From Luteitalea pratensis (GTDB lineage: Bacteria; Acidobacteriota; Vicinamibacteria; Vicinamibacterales; Vicinamibacteraceae): a stretch of DNA of 64,000 bases. The stretch's first letter is position 1. The number at the start of each line of letters is the position of its first letter. A model generated the notes under the pieces. It was given only the letters and a program-made list of their open reading frames with translations, did no database searches and had not been told where the DNA came from. Shown here one piece after another: positions 26,722 to 34,839 of the stretch. Position numbers and translations under genes: made by a program. The stretch is from contig NZ_CP015136.1 in NCBI RefSeq assembly GCF_001618865.1, positions 2,577,001 through 2,641,000 on the forward strand, read 5' to 3'.

Positions 26722-27759
26722 ATGGATTTGTCCCGTTTTCCACGCCGCCGATACTCGGCCGGACCGACGCCCCTGGAACCCCTGCCGCGCTTCAGCGCGG
26801 CGCTCGCGGCCCAGTGTCCAGGCGGCCGCGGGCCCGAAGTGTGGGTCAAGCGGGACGATCAGCTGGGGTTGTTTCCGGGCGGCAACAAGACGCGCAAGCT
26901 CGAGTTCCTGGTCGCGGATGCCCTCGCCTCCGGCGCCGACACGCTCATCACGTGCGGCGCACCGCAGAGCAATCATTGCCGCATCACCCTCTCCTCGGCC
27001 GTCAAGGAAGGGCTCCACTGCCGTTTCGTCATCGAAGAGCGGGTGCCGCACAGCTTCCGGGAAGACGCCAGCGGCAACCACTTCCTGTTCCGGCTGATGG
27101 GCGTGGAGTCGTTGCGGGTCGTGCCGGCCGGCACGGACATGACCGCCGAAATGCAGCGCGAGGTCGACGCCCTTGCCAGTGAAGGACGACGCGGCTACGC
27201 CATTCCGGGGGGCGGTTCGAATGCGATCGGCGGCCTCGGCTACGTGAGTTGCGTGCAGGAACTGATGGCGCAGACCGCCGAGATGGGGGTCCGGTTCGAC
27301 CAGGTGGTGGTCGGGTCCGGGAGCTCGGGGACGCACGGCGGCATGCTCGCCGGCGTGCTCGGCTTCAGCTGGGATGTGGTGCTCACCGGCATCGGGGTGA
27401 GCCGGGACCCGGACCTGCAGGTGCCACTCGTGCAGCAGGAGGCACAATGCGTGCACGACCTGCTCGGCACAGGCGTGACCGTTCCCGTCGAGGCGGTGCG
27501 GTGCGTGGGCGGGTACTGGCAGCCGAAGTACTCGGTACCCAACGCGCGGATGGTCGAGGCGGTGCAGATGCTGGCACGTACCGAGGGTGTGCTGCTCGAT
27601 CCCGTCTACACCGGCAAGATCATGGCGGGCCTGATCGGCCTCGCACGCGACGGGCATTTCCGCGACGGCGAACGCGTGCTGTTCATGCACACCGGCGGCT
27701 TGCCGGGCATGTTCGCCTACCAACGGGAGTTGTTGGGGGAAGTCACGGTCGCGCCGTAG
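26722..27759 (+). CDS. D-cysteine desulfhydrase/ACC deaminase family PLP enzyme
   Basis: 345 residues starting MDLSRFPRRRYSAGPTPLEP, typical of DcyD. PLP fold type II features are FPGGNKTRKLEFLVADAL (lysine at the first K is the aldimine residue), TCGAPQSNHCR, IPGGGSNAIGGLGYVSC and VGSGSSGTHGGML. DcyD splits D-cysteine to pyruvate, sulfide and ammonia; ACC deaminases share the fold. Proximity to the assimilatory sulfur operon favours a desulfhydrase that feeds sulfide, but substrate choice depends on a few active-site residues that cannot be judged here. It diverges from the sulfur operon. Confidence 0.85.
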   Translation: MDLSRFPRRRYSAGPTPLEPLPRFSAALAAQCPGGRGPEVWVKRDDQLGLFPGGNKTRKLEFLVADALASGADTLITCGAPQSNHCRITLSSAVKEGLHCRFVIEERVPHSFREDASGNHFLFRLMGVESLRVVPAGTDMTAEMQREVDALASEGRRGYAIPGGGSNAIGGLGYVSCVQELMAQTAEMGVRFDQVVVGSGSSGTHGGMLAGVLGFSWDVVLTGIGVSRDPDLQVPLVQQEAQCVHDLLGTGVTVPVEAVRCVGGYWQPKYSVPNARMVEAVQMLARTEGVLLDPVYTGKIMAGLIGLARDGHFRDGERVLFMHTGGLPGMFAYQRELLGEVTVAP

Positions 27760-27983
27760 GTAGGGACGCCTCTCCGAGGCGTCCATCTCCGCGATTTCAT
27801 CGACGTCCACGCCATGGACGCTGGGAAGGCCGAGGACATGGACCGCCCGGAGCCACAGGAAGGTCATGGACCGCTCGGAGAGCGGTCCCTACCAAACGTA
27901 GTCGTAGGCGTCGACCTTCAGGTCGACTCGTCGGTCAGCCGTGACTGCCGACCTGAAGGTCGGCAGCTACGAGTTGGTGTCGT
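27760..27983. repeat. Hairpin-type repeats between convergent genes
   Basis: GGACGCCTC-TCC-GAGGCGTCC (27771-27791, after GGTAG) and, in opposite orientation, GGACCGCTC-GGA-GAGCGGTCC ending CCTACC (about 27869-27896) are perfect 9-bp hairpins. Palindromes follow at 27910-27927 (GTCGACC/GGTCGAC) and 27945-27966 (CTGCCGACC/GGTCGGCAG). No gene is seen; the hairpins could serve as terminators for both flanking genes. Confidence 0.85.
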
Positions 27984-29708
27984 CTACTCGTAGATCGCGA
28001 AGGCGTACAGCGTGTCGCCTGCCGCCACCAGGATGTGCTGGCGGCCGTCGAGCATGTACGTGACCGCCGCGTTGCTGATGCTGCCGATGCGGGAATGCCA
28101 GATCGGCGTCCCCGTCTCGGCGTCATAGGCGACGAAGTTGCCGCCCGCATCGCCCGCGAACACCAGCTTGCCGGCCGTCGTCAGCAGCCCGCCACCTCCG
28201 CCACCGCCGCCGAAGCCACCGCCGGCGCTCGGGTACGGCCGCCGCCAGACGATCTTGCCCGTCGTCGGATCGATCGCCGTCAGGTAGCTGCCGGTCGAGC
28301 CCACCGAGACCTCTTCCTTGCCGCCGAGGCCCATCGAACCCCGCGGATCCGGATCGGTCAGGTAGTAGATCGAGAAGCCGTTGCGCTCGGTCACGTAGAA
28401 CAGCTTCGTGTCTGGCGAATAGGCTGGTGGCTCCCAGTTGATCGTGCCGCCGGAGGTCGGCGACGTCAGGGCGCCCGGAATCGTCGGGTCCTTGATCGGG
28501 TTACGGCGGACCGAGCCCTTCTTGTCCACCGACTTGGCCCAGTTGGTCGCCTCACCGTACTTCGTCGTGAGGATGTGCTCGCCCGTGACGCGGTCCACCG
28601 TAAAGAAATACCCGTTGCGTGCCGCCGTCGACACCAGCTTGCGTGGCTTGCCCTTGATCGTTGCCTCGAACAGGATCGGCGTCTGCGCCGAGTCCCAGTC
28701 GTGCATGTCGTGCGGCGACGTCTGGAACGCCCACGCCATCTTGCCCGTGTCGACGTTCACGGCAACCAGCGAACAGGTGTACAGGTTGTCGCCTTCGCCA
28801 CGCCCCGCCGTGTAGGCCGGAATCGGGTTGCCGGTGCCGAAAATGTAGAGACGCGTCTCCGGGTCGTACACGCCGGGCAACCACGGGTGGCCGCCGCCGT
28901 ACTTGGCCGACTGCAGGTTCGGCCACGTGTCGAGGCCCGGATCGCCCGCCTTCATCGGCACGGTGTAGAAGCGCCACTGCACCTCACCGGTCTCGGGATC
29001 GAAGGACTGGATGTAGCCGGGCGAGTCGATGTCGTTGCCGGTGCCGACGATGACGTGGTTGTCAATCACGATCGGCGCCATCGTCGAGAAGTACTGCTGG
29101 TCGAAGTCAGCGTGCTCCTTGTTCCAGCGTTCCTTGCCCGTCTTCGCGTCGAGCGACACGAAGAAGTTGTCGGGCGTGACGAAGTACAGGTAGTCCTTCC
29201 AGATGCCGACGCCGCGGTTGGCGATCGGCGTGCTGCCCTTGGTGCGCCAGAAGTAGTGCCACAACTCGCGGCCGTCGCGGGCGTCGAGCGCCCACGCGTT
29301 GTCGGGCGACGTGACGTACAGCACGCCGTTGACCATGAGTGGTGTGCCCTTGACGTTGGCGGGCACGGCCGGGAGGTTGTCAGGACCCCCGCCGCCCACG
29401 GTCACCGGCGGACCACCGCCGAAGCGGAACCGTCCACCGCCACCACCGCCGCCGTTGCCCGCGGTGACGCGTGCCGTCCAGGCGAGAGACAGGCGCTTCA
29501 CGCTTGTGCGATCGACCTGCGTCAGGGCGCTGTAGCGCTTGCCGGTGTAGTCGCCGGAGTAGGTCGGCCAGTCCTCGCCGAGCGGCTTCTGGAGCCGCGC
29601 CGGGTCGAGCGAGGGCGCCGGCGCCGCGACCGGGGCAGGACCCTGGCCGGCGAGCGCGATCGGCAGGGCGAGCAGCGACAGCGTCAGCAACAGTGGCTTC
29701 GTTCTCAT
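27984..29708 (-). CDS. PQQ-dependent dehydrogenase (quinoprotein beta-propeller)
   Basis: 574 residues with a Sec signal (MRTKPLLLTLSLLALPIALA). An eight-bladed PQQ propeller is indicated by the start DWPTYSGDYTGKRYSALTQV and by repeated tryptophan-docking blades such as LDARDGRELWHYFW, LDAKTGKERWN, FDPETGEVQWRFY, VNVDTGKMAWAF, IDPTTGKIVWRRP and YDAETGTPIWHS. Two polyglycine inserts (near residues 88 and 500) are unusual. It should oxidise an alcohol, aldose or similar substrate in the periplasm. Its ATG overlaps the stop of the cytochrome c gene by 4 bp, so that cytochrome is the likely electron acceptor. Confidence 0.88.
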   Translation of the reverse strand: MRTKPLLLTLSLLALPIALAGQGPAPVAAPAPSLDPARLQKPLGEDWPTYSGDYTGKRYSALTQVDRTSVKRLSLAWTARVTAGNGGGGGGGRFRFGGGPPVTVGGGGPDNLPAVPANVKGTPLMVNGVLYVTSPDNAWALDARDGRELWHYFWRTKGSTPIANRGVGIWKDYLYFVTPDNFFVSLDAKTGKERWNKEHADFDQQYFSTMAPIVIDNHVIVGTGNDIDSPGYIQSFDPETGEVQWRFYTVPMKAGDPGLDTWPNLQSAKYGGGHPWLPGVYDPETRLYIFGTGNPIPAYTAGRGEGDNLYTCSLVAVNVDTGKMAWAFQTSPHDMHDWDSAQTPILFEATIKGKPRKLVSTAARNGYFFTVDRVTGEHILTTKYGEATNWAKSVDKKGSVRRNPIKDPTIPGALTSPTSGGTINWEPPAYSPDTKLFYVTERNGFSIYYLTDPDPRGSMGLGGKEEVSVGSTGSYLTAIDPTTGKIVWRRPYPSAGGGFGGGGGGGGLLTTAGKLVFAGDAGGNFVAYDAETGTPIWHSRIGSISNAAVTYMLDGRQHILVAAGDTLYAFAIYE

Positions 29709-30703
29709 TTGAGCGTCACCAGGTAGGCCGTCACGTTGTGCATGTCGGCGTCGGTCAGGGCGCCGAGCAGAATGCGATGGCCCTCGAGGGGATCGGCGAT
29801 CTCGATCTTCGGGGTGTCGCCGGCGCGGCGGAAGGTGCGCTGCGAGCCGTCGGCCTGCGCGATCGTCACGTTGAAGTCGTCGAGACGCAGCAGCGTCCCC
29901 TTGACGGCTTCGCCCGACGGGAGGGTCACCGTGGCCGTCGTCAGGGCGCGGGGCGCGCCGGCCGGGCGTGGCCCACCACCACCGCCGCGCGCGAGCGCGC
30001 GGCCACCAGAGACCCACAGGTTCTGAAGTGCCTTCGGCTGACCCGCCCGGGTCGCGATGCCCTTCAGGTCGCCGCTGGCCGAGTGGCACGTGGCGCACCG
30101 GGCGCCGAAATACGCTTCACCAGCCTTGGCGTCACCGACGACGATGTTGAGCTCGACCTCTTGCCCAGGAGGAGGATTGCCCTGGCCGCCGATCTTGGCC
30201 TGCAGGTCGTGCACGAACGCGATGACCGCCCGGATTTCAGGGTCAGGCAACGCCGTCGCGACCATCGTTGTCCCGGGCCGGCCGTTCTTGATCACCGGGA
30301 ACATCAGTTCGCCGGCCTTGTCGTTGAGCGCGAGTTCCGAGCGGAGCAGGTTCGGTCCGCCGAGCTGGCCGCCGCGTGCATCGGCGCCGTGGCAGGGGCC
30401 GCAGGCCCCGGCAAACAGGCCCCGCCCTCGCTGGACGAGCTCGGGATCCTCTTTCGGCCGCTGCTGCGCCGGAAACCGCCCGCCGTCCTGGCCGCCGGGG
30501 CCCGCCGGACGCGGAGCCGGTGCCTGCGGGGTCGCCGGGGCCGGCTGTCCCGGAGGCGGTGGACCGCCATGCCCCTCGATCACCGGTGGTTGCGGCGGTG
30601 GCTGCGCCGGCGCCTGTTGCGGCCCCCCGCTCGTCGCGCGAACGGTGACCGAGAGGGCCACCCCGAGCGCCGCCGCGGCAAGCCATGCTGATCCAGCTCT
30701 CAT
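29705..30703 (-). CDS. Dihaem cytochrome c, exported
   Basis: 332 residues from ATG 30703, with a signal peptide ending near residue 23. A proline-rich linker (residues 30-70) leads to two haem-binding motifs, CGPCH (101-105) and CATCH (203-207). Methionine-containing segments such as GTTMVATALPD are candidate axial ligands. The C-terminal ~100 residues (VTLPSGEAVKGTLLRLDDFNVTI) resemble the small beta domain often attached to quinoprotein-linked cytochromes. It is co-translated with the PQQ dehydrogenase and should pass its electrons to the terminal oxidase chain. Confidence 0.9.
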   Translation of the reverse strand: MRAGSAWLAAAALGVALSVTVRATSGGPQQAPAQPPPQPPVIEGHGGPPPPGQPAPATPQAPAPRPAGPGGQDGGRFPAQQRPKEDPELVQRGRGLFAGACGPCHGADARGGQLGGPNLLRSELALNDKAGELMFPVIKNGRPGTTMVATALPDPEIRAVIAFVHDLQAKIGGQGNPPPGQEVELNIVVGDAKAGEAYFGARCATCHSASGDLKGIATRAGQPKALQNLWVSGGRALARGGGGGPRPAGAPRALTTATVTLPSGEAVKGTLLRLDDFNVTIAQADGSQRTFRRAGDTPKIEIADPLEGHRILLGALTDADMHNVTAYLVTLK

Positions 30704-30819
30704 GTGTGCGTCTCTCCCTGTGCCCGGGCAAGGCATGCGCGGGCTGACGTGATTATCGACGCTTGTACGACAAAAACGGGCCGGCTGTTTCGTCTCCGGC
30801 CGTCCCGGCCTGCCCGCTG

Positions 30820-31047
30820 ACGCATGAAGAGGTCGGCAATCGCAGCCGCCTCGACGTCGCCAGTCCTCGCAAACGTGAATTTGCAGGCGATGGCTACCAC
30901 GACGTTGGCCGTCGGGTAGGCCAGCACGAAGGCCCGCCCCCCGAGCGTGTCCCCACCATGATGGTAGATCCGCCGTCCCCTGCCGTCGGCGCCGATGCGC
31001 CAGCCGAGGCCGACGTTTACCGCTACGTCGAGGTCGAATCTGCCGCA
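30820..31047 (-). pseudogene. C-terminal remnant of a class C beta-lactamase-like serine hydrolase
   Basis: In the minus-strand frame about 75 residues match the end of this family: VNVGLGWRIGADGRGRRIYH, then HGGDTLGGRAFVLAYPTANV, then VVAIACKFTFARTGDVEAAA. HGG in the context YHHGGDTLGG is the KTG-equivalent box. The catalytic SxxK and YxN regions are absent and an intact unrelated gene lies on the opposite strand immediately upstream, so this is a truncated relic. The wider gap 30704-31122 holds nothing else recognisable. Confidence 0.65.
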
Positions 31048-31122
31048 CTCCTGCCCAATCCCTGCGACTCCGCGCGTGCGAGCGGCTACGTTGCGATCGA
31101 CACGATCACACGGGAGGCAGGT

Positions 31123-31746
31123 ATGCGGAAGACGTTTGTACAGATGCTCCTCATGATTCCGGTGTTCGCGGCGTTGAACGGGGCGGCAGTCGCGCGCACC
31201 GTCCCTCGCCCGATGCTCCACGACGTGGCGAGGCCGGACGCCCTCGTCGACACACGGCTCGTTGACGTACGTTCCCCGCTCATTTTGGGACGGCCCGTTC
31301 ATCTCGAGGAGGACTCGGACGACACGCCGAACACGACGCCGAACAAGAAGGCGTTGATCGGCAGTTGGGTGGAGACCGTCATCTTCCCGCCCGAGTTCGA
31401 GCGTCCACCGGTCCTGTCGCTCGCCAGCTATCACGAGGACCAGACCTTCACCCACAGTGACCAGGGCGGGGTCACCCTGGTGCCGCAGGAGGTCTACAGC
31501 TCTGGACGCGGCATCTGGAGGCACGTCGGAGGACGCGTGTTCGAGTACACGAGTCGGATGCTGATCTCGGACCTGAGTGGCAATCTCATTGGGCAGCTGA
31601 AGTTCCGGGGGACGTTCACGGTGTCCGAGTCCGGCAACGAATACGCCGGCACCACGGTCGCCCAGATTCTGGATGCGGCTGGGACCCCGCTGTTCGCGGT
31701 CGAGGTGACCAACACCGCGGAGCGCATCCGGTTCGACGAGCCCTGA
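31123..31746 (+). CDS. Exported protein of unknown function
   Basis: 207 residues. The ATG at 31123 follows GGGAGG at 6-7 nt, which fixes the start. The N-terminus MRKTFVQMLLMIPVFAALNG ending AVARTV is a signal peptide. The mature part contains a short acidic, threonine-rich spacer (EEDSDDTPNTTPN) and a region GSWVETVIFPPEF...FTHSDQGGVTLVPQ...YTSRMLISDLSGNLIGQLKF that looks like a small lipocalin-like or calycin barrel, as in proteins annotated only as secreted hypothetical. No catalytic residues can be assigned. Confidence 0.65.
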   Translation: MRKTFVQMLLMIPVFAALNGAAVARTVPRPMLHDVARPDALVDTRLVDVRSPLILGRPVHLEEDSDDTPNTTPNKKALIGSWVETVIFPPEFERPPVLSLASYHEDQTFTHSDQGGVTLVPQEVYSSGRGIWRHVGGRVFEYTSRMLISDLSGNLIGQLKFRGTFTVSESGNEYAGTTVAQILDAAGTPLFAVEVTNTAERIRFDEP

Positions 31747-31874
31747 CGATGCGACGCTTACCGATGACGAACGGTAGGGCCGGCTCTCCTGGCCCAAGCG
31801 CGTCGCGCGAAGGTGGCCGAGCCGGTCCGGGAGCGATCGTCGGCCTCGGTCGCGACAGCGGCGAGGACTATCAG
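31747..31874. repeat. Partial GGTAGGG hairpin element
   Basis: GGTAGGGCCGGCTCTCC begins at about 31772 and is followed by a degenerate GCGCGAAGGTGGCCGAGCCGG. Nothing else is seen before the pseudogene on the minus strand. Confidence 0.6.
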
Positions 31875-33912
31875 CTACGTGGGGGGCTCGGTGACGGTCG
31901 AGCCCCACGTACGCAACGCATTGAACGTCAGTCGAATGGCCCCGAGGCGGATGACGTCACCGTCCACGAGGCGCACCACAGCCTCGATGCGCCGATCGTC
32001 GACGAACGTGCCGTTCTTGCTCCCGAGATCTTCGATGGTCGCCTCGTCCCGGTCCCCCGCCTCGAAGCATCTCGGCAAAGACCACCTGTCGTCCGTCCCT
32101 GGAGAGCGCTTCTGGCGCCGTGCCATCGAGCCACGAAAAGTCGCGCGGACGTGCATCTCCGGGACCCTGGCAGGTACAGCCCATCTTGGCGTACTGGCTG
32201 ACCATCAGGACCCGCCCATCGCGGGAGACGTCCAGGATGCTCAAGGCCACTCCGCGCGCGGGCAGGATGACGCGCTCCTTCCCCTCGAGCGACACGGCGC
32301 GCAATGCCCACGTCGTCAAGTCGCTGTTGGGGGCCGGGCGATTCACGGTGAACCACACTTCGTTGCCCGAGGCCGACCACGCCAGGCTTGCCATGGACGA
32401 GGCCCAGCCGCTCGAGAGCGTGGTCTTCCGGCCCGCGCGGTCGAGCACGACGATGTCCGGTCCTTCGACGAGCGCGAGACGCTGTCCGTCTGGAGAGACG
32501 CGCACGGCACTGAACGCGTGCGCGCCGTGGATCCTCGTGCCGAGTGGAAAGTCGACCTGCCCGCGTCCCACCACGGCGACGTCGGCACTGCCAGGGTTCC
32601 AATCCGCCGCGATCACGTCATCGAGCAACTCCCGTGGTCCGCCACCGGTCATCGACACGCGCGCGAGCGTGCCGTAGCCGGTGGGCGCGAGGAGTTTCAG
32701 CGTGGCGTGGTTACCTCGAAGAAACGCGATGTCCCCCGCAGTCGAGACGCCCAGGAGCTTCGCGTCGCGCACGTTCAGGGCCTCGGATTCAGGGCTGCCG
32801 GCCCGGGTCATGAACAGCGCGTACGGGTTCATGCCCCAGGCGGCGCTGTAGACGATGGTGTCGCCGCCTGGTGCGAATCGCGCGGCGCTGACGGTGCCCG
32901 TGCGGAACGTCAGCTGCACGAATCGAGGACTCGGCGCCGGCGCAGTGCTGGCAGGGCGGCTGGTGGTGCATGCGATCCAGACGGCAGCGGCAACCGCTGC
33001 GAGCCCCAGGGCCACTCCAGCGGCCGTCCGCCTCACGCCCTGGTGTCGCCAGGCTGCGCGGGAAACCGGAACGTGCGCTGCCGTGTCGTCGGTGCTCCAT
33101 TGCAGCGCTGCCGCAAGGTCGCGCGCGCTCTGCCAGCGCTGGTCTGGACTCTTGGCCAGGCACTTGTTCACGATCCGATCGAGATTGGCTGGCGTGTCCG
33201 CCCGGAGCGACGAGATCAGCGGCGGTTCGTCGGTCAGGATCGCGGCCATCATGCTGGCGCGGCTATCGCCGCCGAACGGCTTTCGCCCCGTCGTCATTTC
33301 GAAGAGCACGATGCCAAGGGCGAACACGTCGGTGCGTGCATCCGCGCCGCGGCCGGCGACCTGTTCGGGGCCATGTAGGGCAGCGTGCCGAGCACGATGC
33401 CTGCCTCGGTCAGCTCGAGGCTCCTGGTCGCCTTCTGGACACCGTCGTCGTATGACCAAAGTCGAGCAACTTGACCCCGCCAGATGTCAGCATGACGTTG
33501 CTTGGCTTGAGGTCGCGATGGATGACGCCCTTGCTGTGGGCCGCATCCAGCGCCTCGGCAATCTGGACGGCGATGCCGAGGGCCTGACCACGGGAACGGT
33601 CGCCATGGTGAGACGTTCGGCCAGCGTGTCTCCCTCGAGCAACTCCATCACGAGAAAGGGAACGCCGTCCTGCTGGCCGACGTCGTAGAGCGTGCAGAAG
33701 TGGGGGTGGCTCACGCGGGCAATTGCGCGTGCTTCTCGCTGGAAACGATCGAGCTGTGCGTGATCGATTGCACGTGCCGACGTCAGGACCTTGATCGCGA
33801 CGGATCGATCGAGGCGCGCATCACGCGCGCGATAGACCTCTCCCATGCCACCGGCGCCAAGTCTGGCGACGATTTCGTAGGGGCCGATCCGCGCGCCGGC
33901 GTTCAGGCTCAT
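31875..33912 (-). pseudogene. Serine/threonine kinase with TolB-like propeller, frameshifted and fused to an FHA fragment
   Basis: ATG 33912 begins a Pkn-type kinase (GPYEIVARLGAGGMGEVYRA, then SVAIKVL). The frame breaks near 33590 (after AERLT). The next frame carries [13 protein letters not shown] and LLDFG, a second break follows near 33452 and a third near 33370 (LPYMAP then EQ). From there a continuous frame gives the rest of the kinase lobe, one membrane helix (VALGLAAVAAAVWIACTT) and a WD40/TolB propeller ending at FAEMLRGGGPGRG. Near 32070 it joins, in another frame, the second half of an FHA domain (EATIEDLGSKNGTFVDDRR). Three frameshifts plus a truncated propeller make it a decayed chimera. 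Confidence 0.85.
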
Positions 33913-34277
33913 GGCAGCTGGACGGGTTGGAGTATTGGGCGGTTCGACGTCGAGCTCCGCTTCTGGGATCGGGCGCTGCAGCCCGTCGACCTGAAGGTCG
34001 ACGGCTACAAGAAAAACGCCGAACGTCGAACGCCGAACGCCGAACGCCGAACGCCGAACGCCGAACGCCGAACGCCGAACACCGGAGACCTGGCCATGTG
34101 TGGGCGTCGAGCTTGCTCGACGCTCGGTGGAGTCCACGAATCTCCGATCTGCGATCCGCGGTACCCGGTACCCGGTACCCGGTACCCGGTGCCCGGACCC
34201 GGCGCCCGGAACCCGGTACCCGTTACCCGGTACCCGGAACCCGGTTTCTTGCGGTCTGTTATCGTGGTGATCGTAAG
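33913..34277. repeat. Heptamer arrays and palindromes before the bacilliredoxin gene
   Basis: Ten units at 34016-34085 (ACGCCGA with variants ACGTCGA, ACACCGG). Twelve units at 34160-34242 (GGTACCC, with GGTGCCC, GGCGCCC, GGAACCC, GTTACCC and one 6-bp GGACCC). Palindromes lie at 33983-34004 (CCGTCGACC/GGTCGACGG, loop TGAA) and 34104-34123 (GCGTCGAGC/GCTCGACGC, loop TT). No gene is seen. Confidence 0.88.
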
Positions 34278-34610
34278 ATGCGTGTCCTGACCAGCCTCGA
34301 TGCCCTCGAGGCCGCGCTCGCCAGCGCGGCTTCCGACCCCGTCCTCTTCTTCAAGCACAGCGAGACCTGCGGCATGAGCCTGCAGGCGCACGAAGAGATG
34401 CGCGACCTCGTCGCCGACCCCGAGTGGCCGGTGCCCGTGTACCTCGTCTCCGTGCAGGCCAGCCGCCCCGTGTCCAACGCCATGGCAGCGCGGTTCGGCG
34501 TGCGCCATGCCTCACCGCAGGTGCTGCTCGTGCGCGACGGCGCCGTCCAGTGGCACACGTCGCACCTCGCGATCACCGTCGGCGCGATTCACGCGGCTGT
34601 TAACGCTTGA
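34278..34610 (+). CDS. ytxJ: YtxJ-type monothiol bacilliredoxin
   Basis: 110 residues of the thioredoxin-like YtxJ family. The active-site segment is LFFKHSETCGMSLQA with a single cysteine C31 (TCxxS), followed by SVQASRPVSNAMAARFGVRH and SPQVLLVRDG, the family hallmarks. YtxJ (BrxC) removes bacillithiol from mixed disulfides on proteins, so the organism may use bacillithiol; that is an inference from family knowledge. The last codons (N-A-stop) are already part of a downstream ACGCTTG heptamer array, suggesting the array abuts or has altered the 3' end. Confidence 0.88.
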   Translation: MRVLTSLDALEAALASAASDPVLFFKHSETCGMSLQAHEEMRDLVADPEWPVPVYLVSVQASRPVSNAMAARFGVRHASPQVLLVRDGAVQWHTSHLAITVGAIHAAVNA

Positions 34611-34839
34611 CGCTTGACGCTTGACGCTTACGGCCTACGGCTCGTGGCTTACGGCTTAGTAGGCGTCGACCTTCAGGTCGACGCACACGATCCGCCGACC
34701 TGAAGGTCGGCGGCTACGTACCCCCACGATTCGGCGTACGGCTTGCGGCTATTTCCTTCAGCCCGCGTCCCACTGTCTTTGTAGCCTGCAGGCTGCAGGC
34801 TGCAGCCCGCTACGGTGCCCGGTGCCCGGCTTCCAAGCG
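34603..34839. repeat. Heptamer arrays and palindromes between convergent genes
   Basis: Eight units at 34603-34658 (ACGCTTG x3, ACGCTTA, CGGCCTA, CGGCTCG, TGGCTTA, CGGCTTA), four at 34784-34811 (GCCTGCA, GGCTGCA x2, GCCCGCT) and two GGTGCCC at 34815-34828. Palindromes lie at 34663-34684 (GCGTCGACC/GGTCGACGC, loop TTCA) and 34692-34713 (CCGCCGACC/GGTCGGCGG, loop TGAA). No gene is seen. Confidence 0.88.
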
